A stretch of DNA of 64,000 nucleotides from Flavobacterium agri (GCF_013401995.1 NZ_JACBJI010000002.1:310001-374000); one strand, 5' to 3'. Counted from the stretch's first letter, positions 7,527 through 18,447 are shown. The notes: generated by a model not told the origin, from the letters alone. Translations and numbers: made by a program.

Positions 7527-10500
7527 ATGAAGATCAGATTACTCCTTTTAGCCCTCGCGTTTTGCGTAGGAGGAATGTTGAACGCACAGATTTATGTGCA
7601 TAATTTCGAAGGAACGCCATACTCAACGCCTTATACGGCAGCGCCGAATACTTTGGCGGCAAATTTATCGGCGTCATCGTGGACTACGTCGCCGACGGTT
7701 TTCACCAATTTTGGAGGGGCGACAGGACAAGCATTATCCCTCAATAATTCTGGAGGAACGCCAACTTATACTTTGACATTTAACGTTGACGCCGGATATC
7801 AGCTGTCTGTCAATTCATTTAGTTTTTGGCGTGTGCGCAGTGGAACTGGCGCGCAAAATTGGAGCATGACCATTAACGGTATTTCCGTAGGTTCAGGAAC
7901 TGTTCCGACAACTGGCGCGGGAACGGGTACACTCACGGTTTCGAACGCAGTTTCAAATTTGACGGGAACGGTCACTGTTGTATTGTCATTATCTGGGGCA
8001 AGTGGAACGGGAACATTCCGTCTTGATGATTTTACGTTGAACGGAAGCGTCAACCTTGCAGGTCCTTACACCATAACCAACGGTGACTGGAACGTCGGGG
8101 CTACATGGAATACGGGCATGGTGCCCACAAACACCGATAACGTAACCCTAACCGCTCCTTATGTCGTCTATACGACCGTGCCGCTGCAACGCGATGCCGT
8201 GACGATGGTCAACGGGACTTTTGAGCTTCGCGACGGCGGATTTGCCCAAGGCACGAACTTCACTTACGGAAGCGCCGGCGGACTCAATTTCAATACTACA
8301 GGCGTGTACAACGTAAACAATACTCATGTCTATTGGCCTGCCGCAAGCGGACCTTTTAACGTATCGGTACTTCAAGGCGGTATGCAGATGAACAGTACGT
8401 CGCGTACCGTTGCCGGAACTTTTGTGTCGGGCGGCAATCTTGGCGTTGCGTTTGCAACTCCGTCTGCGTTGACGCTTAACGGTATTTGCCGTATCGATCC
8501 TTCTGGCTATTTCTTGAATTCACCGATTTTCGGAAATGCATCCGAACTTATATATAATACCGGAGGAACCTTTGGCCGTGGTTTCGAATGGCTGTTCAAC
8601 GGCGTAGGCACAATCGGTACTTCTGCGGGATATCCGAACAACGTCACGCTTTCGGCAAGTACGACCCTTAACTACAACAACGGCACGCCTGCAGCCAAAG
8701 CGCTCAACGGCAACCTAACGATTGACGCAGGAAGCCATTTCGACATGAACCAAGGAACGTCTTCGGCTCTTCCGTTGACCGTCGCCGGAAACGTGATCAA
8801 CAACGGCACGATTACGCTTGGCAATGTCAATGCCGCCGACTTGAAGCTTTTTGGCGATTTCACCAATACAGGAATTTTTAACGGCAACGCCCGCGCGGTG
8901 TATTTCTCTAAAGCGACAGGTACGCAAACCGTTTCGTCTACTACAGGACTTACTTTTCCGTATGTGGTTTTCGACAGTACGGGCAGCCGCACGGTGCAGC
9001 TTAACAATGGGTTGACGATCAGCGCACCAAACGCAGGAAATGCGATCGCTTTCAATTCGGCCGCCGACGTTTTTAGCCTCAACAACCAATCGCTTACGAT
9101 AGGTACGGTAGGCGTAGCGAATACGATAACAGGGAACGGGATGTTCAATGGTACGACAAGTACGACGACAACATCTTCTATGACCTTGATCGGAACAGGA
9201 AGTATAGGAACGCTCAATTTTGTGACGGGATCTCAGAATTTAGCGTCTCTTTCAATAAGCCGTACCACAGGCACAGCTGCAGCGACATTGGGAACTGCTT
9301 TGCGCGTCCAATCTGCGCTTACGCTTAACGGAGGCTACTTTGACGTGGGCAACAATGTGTTGACGCTCGGGCCTTCGATCGCCTATTCGGGAAGCGCGTC
9401 TAATTATATAATTGCCGATAAATCGAATGCCGCTGCCGAAGTACGCAAGATTTTCTCGGCAGCCGGAAATTTCACTTTCCCGATTGGAGATGCCGTGGCG
9501 TCACTCAACGGATCTCAATACTCGCCTTGTGCGATAATACTTGCCGGTGGGAGTTATTCGGCGACATCTTATGTGAGTGTCGGAGTGAACGACATACAGC
9601 ATCCTAATTTTGAATCTGCCGCAGATTTTATTACACGCTATTGGCAAGTGGGTACTTCGGGCATAACGGCTCCGACGACTTTTACCGCATCCGGGACTTA
9701 TCTACCGGCAGATGTAAATACTCCCGCAAACGAAGCCACCTATAAACGCCAACGTTGGGACGGAACGGCTTGGACTGCCGGAACAGTAGTTGCTGCATCT
9801 GCTACAGGACCGGTCAATTGTGTTGTGGCAAGCACGAACCATATTACGGCAGGGCTTAGGGACGTAGACATCAACGTACGAGGCGTGATTGCGGCCAACC
9901 CGACCATTACTTCCGGAGATGTGACGCCATCCGGATTGGACAATACGTTATTTGCCGCCCAGACTTTGGGGAACTCCCTTGCAAAAACGTTCCGAATCGA
10001 AAATATTGGCGACGGTAACCTTTCTGTACCGACCATTACGCTAACGGGCGTGAATCCTGGCGACTTCAGCATTACTGCTTCAACGCCATACAGCATTGCG
10101 GGACCAACTGGTTTCGTCGATTTTACCGTTACGTTCCAGCCGACAGCCAGCGGCGTACGCACGGCTATCGTGAACATCGCAAACAATGACAGTTCGGGAT
10201 CAGAGAATCCGTATACGTTCATGGTTCAAGGGACTGGGGATTGCCCAACAAATACGAATACGGTTACACCAGCCTCAGGACCTGCAGGAACTGTGGTGAC
10301 AATCACGGCGAATACCGGTAACCTGAATGGCGCCTCGGTTACTTTTAACGGCGTAGCTGCCGTGGTGACTCAGATTTCGGCTACTCAAGTTACTGTCGTG
10401 GTTCCGGTTGGAGCGGTTTCAGGACCAGTTATCACGACCAATGCCGCTGGATGTTCGGTAAGCACGACATTCGGCATCATAAAACAAGTTACGGGCGGAT

Positions 10501-13073
10501 GCCAAGGAGGGGCTGCTTTGCCTTCAAGTCTTTTTATAAGTCAAGTCACCGATTCGGGAGCCGACGCTATGTCGTATATCGAAATCTATAACGGTACAGG
10601 TGCGGCTGTAAACCTGAACGGATGGTCGTTGCAGTTCTTCAATAACGGAAGCGCTACGCAAAATGGAGGTAACGTCGCGTTGAACAATGTCATGCTTCCC
10701 AATAACAGTATGTATACGGTAGTTGTTGGTACAAGTAGCCCTGCCTGCTCTGGTTTTACAGGCGGAAATGGCGAACTGGGCAATCAGTCGAGCGGCATTG
10801 GCGGAGTCAACTTCAACAACACCAACAACAATAACGGCCATGACCACATCAGGCTTTATAATGGCGCGACTCATGTAGACAGTTGGGGTGTCTATACGGA
10901 TCAAACTTGGGCCGTATCGCTTAATTTGAACGGAAAAGGCGCGAATTTCGAGCGCAAGAACAACGTCGTGGCACCGAATACGACCTATACGAATGCCGAT
11001 TGGAACATAACCGATTGGGGCGATACGTGTACCGATCTTGATTATTCAAATGTTGGATCTTTCGACTTTTTGGCCGGAACTCCGCCAACAGTCACCGTTC
11101 AACCGGTTTTCACCCCAAGCTGTAAGCAAACGTCGTTCACCGTAACGGCTACCGAAGGTTTTGTCGGAGGCAACGCGTTGGCTTATCAATGGTACGAAGT
11201 TGCGCCGGGAGCGACAACATGGACGGCTCTCGCCAATGTAGGCGTTTATTCGGGAGTGAGCACCGCGACGCTGACGATTTCGAATATCGCCGGACTTACC
11301 GGTTACCAATATTATGTACAAGTGCGTGAAAATACGGCTACGTGTTATACCGCCTCGAATGCGGTCATGATTACCGGAGTGACTACAGTGACCTGGAACG
11401 GAACGGCTTGGACGCCATCGGCACCGACCGCAACGACTCCGGCAGTCATCGACGGCAATTACAACACTGCGGCCAACGGAAGTTTCGAAGCTTGTAGCCT
11501 TACTGTAAACGGAACGCGTACATTGGTGATTTCACCGAATACTTACGTTTCTATCGTAAACGATTTGACGGTTGCCGCCGGAGGAACGCTTCAGGTCCAG
11601 GACGACGGTTCGCTTGTCATGATCGAGGACAGCGGCGTTGTTACCAATAACGGTACGACCCAAGTGGCCAGGACGACCACGCCTTTCGTGAAATACGATT
11701 ATACATATTGGTCGTCACCGGTTTTCAATACGACATTGGGAGCGGCCATGCCAGGCTGGAGGTTCGATTATTCATGGACTTTCAACACCGCAAACTATAC
11801 AGACGTCACCGGCCCGAACGGAACAGGCCCGGCCGATGGTTTCGACGACAACAACGATACGTGGACGCTTGCCGGTTCTGGAGCGACGATGATTCCTGCG
11901 AAAGGATATACGGTCATGACGCCTACGAATCTGCCGGCTTACCCGACTACCACGACGGTAACGTTTTCCGGAAGGGTCAACAACGGGATAATCAACATTC
12001 CGTTGTCTTTGAGCGCGAATCCGGCCGATACGGGAGACGATTACAATTTGGTCGGAAATCCGTATCCGTCGTCAATTTTTGCCGACGATTTCATCAACCT
12101 GAACACGAATACGTCGGGTACTTTGCTTTTCTGGACGCATTCCACGCCCGTGTCGAATACGGCTCCGGGACCTTACCAAAATAATTTCGTCACCTCCGAT
12201 TATGCCATGTATAACTTGAGTGGAGGCGTCGCGAGTTCTAACGGAGGCGCCCAACCAACGGGTTATGTAGCCAGCGGACAAGGTTTTTTCATAGAGGCAA
12301 TCACTGGAACGAATCTCGTTTTCAACAATTCGATGCGTGACAAAACGTACGGCAACGCGAATTTCTACAGGAACAGCAATATGGCTGTTCCGGCTCCGCA
12401 AAAAGACCGTGTTTGGCTTAATCTGCAACATGCTATCGGATTGTTCAGCCAGCAACTTATCTGTTATTCTGATGCGGCGACGCTCGATATAGACAGAGGT
12501 TACGATGCAGTTGTGAGCAATGCCGGAAACTCGGTGAGTTTTTATTCGTTCATCGCAGGCGACAAATACCGCATTCAGGGACGGCCTGCGTTCTGGACGT
12601 CCGACATCGTTCCGTTGGGATTGAAAACGGCACTTCCGGGAAGTTATACCATCAGTATCGAACATGCCGAGGGAATCCTGAACGATCCGTCCACGCCGAT
12701 TTACCTTGAGGACAAACTTTTGAACGTAATCCACGATCTCAAACAAGGACCGTATGTTTTCGATATACCTCTTGGCGCTTCAGACGACCGTTTCCAATTG
12801 CGCTACACCGATTCGGCGCTTGGCAACCCGGTTCATGAAAATCCTGAGCAGAATGTGTTGGTGGTTTCTTCGGGCAACGATGTGCTGATAAAATCGGGTG
12901 TCGAAAATTTAGCTACGGTAGAAATTTTTGACATGGTCGGAAGATTGGTATACTCTAAAAAAGACATCAACGCCACCGAAATTACGATTCCGGTGTATGT
13001 TCAGGAACAAGCGTTGTTGGTGCGCATTGAGCTTACAGATGGAAGTCGTACGGCTAAAAAAATCGTCCATTAA
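7527..13073 (+). CDS. Giant secreted multidomain protein, T9SS type C sorting signal
   Basis: 1,848 residues from ATG 7527, chosen because it starts a signal peptide (MKIRLLLLALAFCVGGMLNA-Q). The first 780 residues are low-complexity Thr/Gly/Asn-rich beta repeats, several resembling G8/head-type units. About 780-905 is a choice-of-anchor D (ASPM/SPD-2-like) domain, with GDFSITAST and FQPTASGVRTAIVNIANND. About 905-985 is an IPT/TIG domain (PASGPAGTVVTITANTG) and 1000-1175 a lamin-tail domain (SYIEIYNGTGAAVNLNGWSL). About 1185-1285 is Ig-like, followed by a module shared with the next gene and a type C T9SS sorting region (IYLEDKLLNVIHDLKQGPYV, ending SRTAKKIVH). Such proteins are exported by T9SS to the surface or medium; adhesion or matrix function is a guess. 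No enzyme motif was seen. Confidence 0.9.
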   Translation: MKIRLLLLALAFCVGGMLNAQIYVHNFEGTPYSTPYTAAPNTLAANLSASSWTTSPTVFTNFGGATGQALSLNNSGGTPTYTLTFNVDAGYQLSVNSFSFWRVRSGTGAQNWSMTINGISVGSGTVPTTGAGTGTLTVSNAVSNLTGTVTVVLSLSGASGTGTFRLDDFTLNGSVNLAGPYTITNGDWNVGATWNTGMVPTNTDNVTLTAPYVVYTTVPLQRDAVTMVNGTFELRDGGFAQGTNFTYGSAGGLNFNTTGVYNVNNTHVYWPAASGPFNVSVLQGGMQMNSTSRTVAGTFVSGGNLGVAFATPSALTLNGICRIDPSGYFLNSPIFGNASELIYNTGGTFGRGFEWLFNGVGTIGTSAGYPNNVTLSASTTLNYNNGTPAAKALNGNLTIDAGSHFDMNQGTSSALPLTVAGNVINNGTITLGNVNAADLKLFGDFTNTGIFNGNARAVYFSKATGTQTVSSTTGLTFPYVVFDSTGSRTVQLNNGLTISAPNAGNAIAFNSAADVFSLNNQSLTIGTVGVANTITGNGMFNGTTSTTTTSSMTLIGTGSIGTLNFVTGSQNLASLSISRTTGTAAATLGTALRVQSALTLNGGYFDVGNNVLTLGPSIAYSGSASNYIIADKSNAAAEVRKIFSAAGNFTFPIGDAVASLNGSQYSPCAIILAGGSYSATSYVSVGVNDIQHPNFESAADFITRYWQVGTSGITAPTTFTASGTYLPADVNTPANEATYKRQRWDGTAWTAGTVVAASATGPVNCVVASTNHITAGLRDVDINVRGVIAANPTITSGDVTPSGLDNTLFAAQTLGNSLAKTFRIENIGDGNLSVPTITLTGVNPGDFSITASTPYSIAGPTGFVDFTVTFQPTASGVRTAIVNIANNDSSGSENPYTFMVQGTGDCPTNTNTVTPASGPAGTVVTITANTGNLNGASVTFNGVAAVVTQISATQVTVVVPVGAVSGPVITTNAAGCSVSTTFGIIKQVTGGCQGGAALPSSLFISQVTDSGADAMSYIEIYNGTGAAVNLNGWSLQFFNNGSATQNGGNVALNNVMLPNNSMYTVVVGTSSPACSGFTGGNGELGNQSSGIGGVNFNNTNNNNGHDHIRLYNGATHVDSWGVYTDQTWAVSLNLNGKGANFERKNNVVAPNTTYTNADWNITDWGDTCTDLDYSNVGSFDFLAGTPPTVTVQPVFTPSCKQTSFTVTATEGFVGGNALAYQWYEVAPGATTWTALANVGVYSGVSTATLTISNIAGLTGYQYYVQVRENTATCYTASNAVMITGVTTVTWNGTAWTPSAPTATTPAVIDGNYNTAANGSFEACSLTVNGTRTLVISPNTYVSIVNDLTVAAGGTLQVQDDGSLVMIEDSGVVTNNGTTQVARTTTPFVKYDYTYWSSPVFNTTLGAAMPGWRFDYSWTFNTANYTDVTGPNGTGPADGFDDNNDTWTLAGSGATMIPAKGYTVMTPTNLPAYPTTTTVTFSGRVNNGIINIPLSLSANPADTGDDYNLVGNPYPSSIFADDFINLNTNTSGTLLFWTHSTPVSNTAPGPYQNNFVTSDYAMYNLSGGVASSNGGAQPTGYVASGQGFFIEAITGTNLVFNNSMRDKTYGNANFYRNSNMAVPAPQKDRVWLNLQHAIGLFSQQLICYSDAATLDIDRGYDAVVSNAGNSVSFYSFIAGDKYRIQGRPAFWTSDIVPLGLKTALPGSYTISIEHAEGILNDPSTPIYLEDKLLNVIHDLKQGPYVFDIPLGASDDRFQLRYTDSALGNPVHENPEQNVLVVSSGNDVLIKSGVENLATVEIFDMVGRLVYSKKDINATEITIPVYVQEQALLVRIELTDGSRTAKKIVH

Positions 13074-13130
13074 CGAACTGATACTATGTAGTTTATCGAA
13101 ACTGTAATTTACGTTAAAAAACTAATCAGA

Positions 13131-13160
13131 AAAAACCGATGTAATTCATCGGTTTTTTTT
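13131..13160 (+). terminator. Rho-independent terminator
   Basis: Stem AAAAACCGATG (13131-13141) pairs with CATCGGTTTTT (13147-13157) across a 5-base loop, followed by more T. It closes the giant gene ending at 13073; the A-rich left arm would also allow termination from the other strand. Confidence 0.8.
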
Positions 13161-13211
13161 GTTATTCGTCGAGAATGACTTTGTGTTAAATCGCTGTAAA
13201 TCTTTTATTTG

Positions 13212-13219
13212 TATGTTTG
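13212..13219 (+). promoter_or_regulatory. Promoter -7 box TATGTTTG
   Basis: A match to TAnnTTTG 46 bases before ATG 13265. No good TTG is found at the expected -33 distance, so this rests on the -7 box only. Confidence 0.4.
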
Positions 13220-13264
13220 AAAGTTACAATTCCCAAGCAAACAAATTAGCGTAATCCTACTACC

Positions 13265-16200
13265 ATGAAACTGAGAATCTACTTATCTATTGCCTTTATT
13301 TTATTGGCATTCAGCGCGGTGAACGCCCAGGTAATGCTTACCGAGGCGGCTCCGAACGTGACTGTAGATTTCTCTGCATCGATGCAAACGACCGTCGGAA
13401 CCAACCCAAGTACGGCATATAAGGCTGCAGGTTTCTCTCCGAACCCGACAATTGCAGGTAGGTTGAACTCCAACGCTTGGGACGTTCGCGGATTCGATTT
13501 TGGCGTTTTAGGCTTTGGTGGAACACAAACCGTAGATGATTTCGGTCGCGGTCAAATTACCAATCCCGTATTGACTGGCGGGCTTTATGCCTATACCGAA
13601 TTGCCCGGAACGGTTGCGAATCCGGCTTTTATGGTACAACCGACCGATACCGATTTCAATCCCGGTTCGATTGTCCTCAAACTCAAAAACAACGGCACGA
13701 CCAACCTGACCCAGCTTACGGTTTCCTATAATTTGTTTATCCGAAATGACGAAGGAAGGGCTTCTTCGTTCAATTTCTCGCATTCTTCGGATGATGTTGT
13801 CTATCAGGATGAACCGAGTCTCGATTACATTTCGCCAGAAGCTCCGGATGCTTTCCAATGGACGGCGATCGGCGTTTCTCCGGCGCGTTCCATCATCATT
13901 ACGGGAATCAATATCGCTCCGGGCGGATTCTATTATTTGAGGTGGACTTCGCAAGACGTAAGTGGAACGGGCGATCGCGATGAATTCGGATTGGACGACA
14001 TTCAGATTTCGGCCTACTACGGCGCGCCTGCTCCCGAAATAAACGTGAAAGGCGTTTCTGGCGTGACCGTTTTGACGGGAGATACGACTCCGACGGTAGC
14101 CGAAGGAACAGATTTCGCCCCAATCGGTTCGCCTCTTTCAACAGTCGGTGCGAGCCTAAATACGACTTTCCAAATCCAAAACCTCGGAGGTGCGCTGCTC
14201 AATGTAAGTAACATAACCATTACAGGACCGCAGGCGGCCGACTTTTCCATTTATATTCCCGCATCAAACAACCTGCCGACGGGAGACATATTACCGGCCG
14301 GTTCGGGGAGTAACTTCAGGGAACTCACGATTAAATTCGACCCAAGCGACGAAGGGCTGCGAAAAGCGCGCGTGACGATTTACAATACAGACAGTAATGA
14401 AGGCGTATATTGGTTCGATATCCAGGGATATGGACTCATCCCTAAGCCCGATATAAACGTAAAAGGAAATACCGGAGGCACGTCAAACATCACCAGTGGG
14501 AACATGATTCCGGCTGCGGGCAACAATACGCTTTGGGTAGCCGACCAGATCGTCGGAACAAGTGTTTCTAAAGACTATCGCATACAAAATACCGCCAACA
14601 TCGCGTCGATCCTTCAATTGACGGGCACTCCGAAAGTACAGATCGGAGGGACGAACCCAGGTGATTTTGTCGTGACGACTCAGCCTACATCTACCAATAT
14701 CAACGGTGGTTTTGGATCGAATTTCATAATTACCTTCACACCTCAGGCAGCGGGAATACGTACCGCTTTGGTCACGATTCCGAATAATGATGCTATCAAT
14801 GATCCATTTACCGGATTGACCGAAAGTCCCTATACGTTCTTGATTCAAGGAAAAGGAATCACACCCGAAATCGATATCACGGGAAATTCACAACCCATCG
14901 TAAGCGGAAGCACGACTCCAACGCTTATCAACCATACTTTCTTCGATTATCTCAATATCACAGGCGCGACGCTCGACCGAACGTATACGATAAAGAACAC
15001 GGGAACTGCGGCCATGACCATCGGCGCTTTGACCATAACGGGTGTCAATGCCTCGGAATTCTCAATCATATCTTCTCCGAGTGCAACGTTGGCAATCAAT
15101 GCCAGCACTACTTTCACGATTCGTTTCGACCCATCGTCTGTAGGGATAAAGAACGCCCAGGTGAATTTGGTAAATAACGATTTTGATGAGAATCCGTACA
15201 CATTCGCAATTCGCGGCTACGGACTTGACTATGTGCCTTGCGCGTACGGAGCGGTCGAAACCATTAGCATCCAGGATTTCGAAACCTCACCTGCAACGCC
15301 TACGTGGACCTATTCGGGAACTGGCTATACCGTTGCGGCGGGAACGGCTTATGGAGTTTCCGGGGATTCGGGTACAAGTAGCCGTTTTATAGGAGGAAGA
15401 AGCCTTCAAGTGACCAACGCCACTTCTAATGTGACCTTTGCCGCTACCAATACGCTACTTTACAGCGATATCGAACTGTCTTTCCGTTTGGCTTCGATGT
15501 CGACTAATAATACCGAAGGAAGCGATAATACCGATAAAATCATCGTCGCGGTGAGTTCTAACGGAGGCCTTACCTGGTCAAACGAATTGGATCTGATCGG
15601 TAACGCGAATGCGAAATGGAGTTTCACTTCGGGAACCGGAATCATCACCGCTACATACGACGGAAACAATGTCGTGACGAGTTACACTACGGCGACTGCA
15701 GGTTATATAACCGCCGACGGTATGAGCACGATCCGATTGGCGAACCTGCCTAAGGCGTCAAACCTTATGGTACGCATCACCCTAATCAACAATAGCGCAG
15801 CCGAAATTTGGGCCATCGACAACGTAAGCCTTTTCGGACGCAAGGAAGTGACCACAACTTGGAACGGAGCTTGGACGAACGGTGTGCCAACCCAAACCAC
15901 CAAAGCGATTTTCGATGCCGACTATAACACTTCGCTAGGCAATATTACGGCCTGTAAATGTCAGATAAACGCAGGAAAAACGCTAACGATAGCAAGCGGG
16001 CAATACCTGAGCAGTGAAAGCGATATCGAGAATGCAGGTTCCATCATCGTGCAAAGCGGTGGAAGTTTGGTGCAGCGAAACGATTTTGCGACGAATATCG
16101 GCAATGTAACAGTACGTAGGAATTCAACCCCGATGAGACTTTACGATTACACCTATTGGTCGAGTCCGGTTGGCGGCCAAACGCTTTATAACCTGTCGCC

Positions 16201-17476
16201 GAATACGACTCCCGATAAATTCTATTCGTTCAACACCCAAATCAACAATTGGCAATCGGTGCCAAGTTCGTCGATCATGACGCCGGGAATCGGATATATC
16301 ATCAGGGCGCCTCAAACCTTTACGTCTACGCCTCAGGTGTATGCGGCTAATTTTGTCGGAAGCCCGAATAACGGATTCGTGACACCGGCGGTTTACAACT
16401 CTATCGGAACCTGGAATTTGGTCGGAAATCCTTATCCATCGGCAATCAACGCCGACACCTTCCTGCAGCTTCCCGGAAATTCGGCCCTTCTTAGCGGAAC
16501 AATTTATTTCTGGACACACAATACGCCAATCACGAACCAGAATTATGTGTACAACGATTATGCGGCGTACAACCTTTTGGGCGGAACAGGAACGATGGCC
16601 GCACCAAGTGTTGGCGTAAACAATACCATTCCGAACGGTAAAATCGCATCGGGACAGGGATTCTTTGTCGTAAGCCATACGCCAGGAAACGTCACGTTCA
16701 ACAACAGTATGCGTCTCACAGGCAACAATACGACCTTCTTCAGGCCCGATCTTCAAGGCCATCATAATACAGGAACGGTTTCAGTGCCCGGAGATATAGA
16801 AAAACACCGTATTTGGCTTGATATCTTTAACGATTCGGGCTGGTTCAAGCAAACTTTGGTCGGTTATGCCGAAGGTGCGTCGAACGGAATTGATTTGCTG
16901 TTTGACGGACCGTTCGCCAACGGAGGCAATTTCCTATCGCTCTATTCGTTTATAGATCAAGGCCAAGATACGTTTGCTATACAAGGCCGCGGGCTTCCGT
17001 TCGTAGATTCCGACAAGGTGAAACTCGGTTACAAAACGACCGCTGCGGGTAACTTTTCGATTGGTCTTGAAGGATTCGACGGTTTGTTCGAAAACCAGAA
17101 CATCTATTTGGAAGATAAGGTGCTCAACATCATCCACGATTTGAAACAAAGCCCGTATGCGTTCACTACTTCGGCGGGAACATTCGATACACGATTCGAA
17201 TTGCGCTATACGACCGAACAGCTTTCCACTCCCGAATTCGATTTGCAAAACAGCCTGACGATTGCCGTCAACGACAATGCGATCCATCTCAAATCTTTTG
17301 GCGAGGATATCGAGTCGATTGCAGTATACGATCTTTTGGGCCGTAACATTTACGAAACCAACGATGTGCATTCGACCGATTTTACGATCCGGAATGTCGT
17401 CAGCAATCAGCAATCGTTGATCGTAAAATCAAAGTTGGCTAACGGAGCCGTGATTTCCAAGAAAATCATTTACTGA
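13265..17476 (+). CDS. Large secreted protein with three choice-of-anchor D domains, T9SS type C sorting signal
   Basis: 1,403 residues with signal peptide MKLRIYLSIAFILLAFSAVN-AQ. After a 250-residue N-terminal region there are three consecutive choice-of-anchor D domains, each starting with an acidic-Ile-Asn/Asp strand: APEINVKG near 258, PDINVKG near 398 and PEIDITG near 538. Next are a jelly-roll-like region (IQDFETSPATPTWTYSGTGY), a module homologous to the preceding protein (DYTYWSSPV, WNLVGNPYPS, FFVVSHTPGNVTFNNSMR) and a type C sorting domain (IYLEDKVLNIIHDLKQSPYA, ending GAVISKKIIY). Its place directly downstream of a related giant gene suggests duplication with N-terminal swapping. 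It is a secreted or surface protein; no catalytic motif is visible. Confidence 0.9.
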   Translation: MKLRIYLSIAFILLAFSAVNAQVMLTEAAPNVTVDFSASMQTTVGTNPSTAYKAAGFSPNPTIAGRLNSNAWDVRGFDFGVLGFGGTQTVDDFGRGQITNPVLTGGLYAYTELPGTVANPAFMVQPTDTDFNPGSIVLKLKNNGTTNLTQLTVSYNLFIRNDEGRASSFNFSHSSDDVVYQDEPSLDYISPEAPDAFQWTAIGVSPARSIIITGINIAPGGFYYLRWTSQDVSGTGDRDEFGLDDIQISAYYGAPAPEINVKGVSGVTVLTGDTTPTVAEGTDFAPIGSPLSTVGASLNTTFQIQNLGGALLNVSNITITGPQAADFSIYIPASNNLPTGDILPAGSGSNFRELTIKFDPSDEGLRKARVTIYNTDSNEGVYWFDIQGYGLIPKPDINVKGNTGGTSNITSGNMIPAAGNNTLWVADQIVGTSVSKDYRIQNTANIASILQLTGTPKVQIGGTNPGDFVVTTQPTSTNINGGFGSNFIITFTPQAAGIRTALVTIPNNDAINDPFTGLTESPYTFLIQGKGITPEIDITGNSQPIVSGSTTPTLINHTFFDYLNITGATLDRTYTIKNTGTAAMTIGALTITGVNASEFSIISSPSATLAINASTTFTIRFDPSSVGIKNAQVNLVNNDFDENPYTFAIRGYGLDYVPCAYGAVETISIQDFETSPATPTWTYSGTGYTVAAGTAYGVSGDSGTSSRFIGGRSLQVTNATSNVTFAATNTLLYSDIELSFRLASMSTNNTEGSDNTDKIIVAVSSNGGLTWSNELDLIGNANAKWSFTSGTGIITATYDGNNVVTSYTTATAGYITADGMSTIRLANLPKASNLMVRITLINNSAAEIWAIDNVSLFGRKEVTTTWNGAWTNGVPTQTTKAIFDADYNTSLGNITACKCQINAGKTLTIASGQYLSSESDIENAGSIIVQSGGSLVQRNDFATNIGNVTVRRNSTPMRLYDYTYWSSPVGGQTLYNLSPNTTPDKFYSFNTQINNWQSVPSSSIMTPGIGYIIRAPQTFTSTPQVYAANFVGSPNNGFVTPAVYNSIGTWNLVGNPYPSAINADTFLQLPGNSALLSGTIYFWTHNTPITNQNYVYNDYAAYNLLGGTGTMAAPSVGVNNTIPNGKIASGQGFFVVSHTPGNVTFNNSMRLTGNNTTFFRPDLQGHHNTGTVSVPGDIEKHRIWLDIFNDSGWFKQTLVGYAEGASNGIDLLFDGPFANGGNFLSLYSFIDQGQDTFAIQGRGLPFVDSDKVKLGYKTTAAGNFSIGLEGFDGLFENQNIYLEDKVLNIIHDLKQSPYAFTTSAGTFDTRFELRYTTEQLSTPEFDLQNSLTIAVNDNAIHLKSFGEDIESIAVYDLLGRNIYETNDVHSTDFTIRNVVSNQQSLIVKSKLANGAVISKKIIY

Positions 17477-17496
17477 TAAACTTCACTCTCATGATA

Positions 17497-17518
17497 AACC
17501 CCGGCTCGCGTCGGGGTT
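17497..17518 (+). terminator. Hairpin terminator between convergent genes
   Basis: AACCCCG (17497-17503) and CGGGGTT (17512-17518) form a GC-rich stem, followed on the plus strand by GTCTTTTAT. It lies in the 47-base gap between two convergent genes. The T tract is interrupted, so strength is uncertain. Confidence 0.6.
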
Positions 17519-17523
17519 GTCTT

Positions 17524-18396
17524 TTATACGCCGATGCCAAGTTGTTTGTGCGTGCGCTCTATGGCTTGCTCATTCTTGTAATCGATCCAGGATTGGCCTT
17601 TCCATTTGCGCATCAGGTTGTCGAAATGGCGCATGATGAAAATGTTATATGCGGCCTTGCCAAGGTTTACGATTTCCCTCGGAAGCGCGCGTAAACTCAT
17701 CGAAAATCCCGGAGTCAGATATTTCATATAATGCCAATAACCTTCAGGCATATACAGCATTTCGCCGTGTTTGAGCGTGGTGACAAGTCCTTTCGCTTTT
17801 TTGAGTGCCGGGAATTTCTCGAAATCAGGATTGTCGTAATCGATGTCTTCGCGCGAAATCAACGCATGCGGAACTTTGTACAAATACGGCGTTTGGTCGG
17901 GAGCGAACAATACGCAGCGTTTCGTGCCGTGAAAATGGAAATGCAGGATGTTCGAATAATCGATGTCGTAATGGATGAATACCTTCGAGTCGCGTCCGCC
18001 GAAAAACAGCATCGGCATTTGCTTGATGAGGCTCAATCCCAAATCGGGCCATTTGAAATCTTCGCGCAATACGGGAACCTGTTTTACCAGATTATACAGG
18101 AAAATGCGGTAATTCGTGGGCTTCGATTCGAGCAAATCGATATATTCGGACATCTTCATTTCGGCATGCGCCTGATTGAATTTGTCTTTGTGCGAAACGG
18201 GCCGGTCATCATACAAAGGGACGACTTGGTTTCCGGCCACATTTTTCATGTATTCGAAGTTCCATTTGTGGTAAGCCGGCCAGTCTTCGGTCAGTTTTTC
18301 GATTACCACGGGCTTCTGTTTCTTTACGTAATTGTTGTAGAAATCTTCTCTCGAGATAGACGCTACACGTTCAATTTCAGTTAGGTCTAAAGGCAT
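17524..18396 (-). CDS. JmjC/cupin-like (cupin_8) domain protein, putative Fe(II)/2-oxoglutarate oxygenase
   Basis: 290 residues from ATG 18396 (MPLDLTEIERVASISREDFY); the frame runs on to 18450 without a good start. The cupin_8 fold is shown by KPVVIEKLTEDWPAYHKWNF, the iron-ligand HxD in FIHYDIDYSNILHFHFHGTK, and a distal His in MLYMPEGYWHYM. Proteins of this group are hydroxylases acting on protein side chains or small molecules; the target here is unknown. The -7 box at 18448-18455 supports a single-gene transcript. Confidence 0.85.
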   Translation of the reverse strand: MPLDLTEIERVASISREDFYNNYVKKQKPVVIEKLTEDWPAYHKWNFEYMKNVAGNQVVPLYDDRPVSHKDKFNQAHAEMKMSEYIDLLESKPTNYRIFLYNLVKQVPVLREDFKWPDLGLSLIKQMPMLFFGGRDSKVFIHYDIDYSNILHFHFHGTKRCVLFAPDQTPYLYKVPHALISREDIDYDNPDFEKFPALKKAKGLVTTLKHGEMLYMPEGYWHYMKYLTPGFSMSLRALPREIVNLGKAAYNIFIMRHFDNLMRKWKGQSWIDYKNEQAIERTHKQLGIGV

Positions 18397-18447
18397 GTGT
18401 TGTGTTGTTTTTGGACAAAAAAGTAGTGTTTTTGACCGCTTTCCTAT

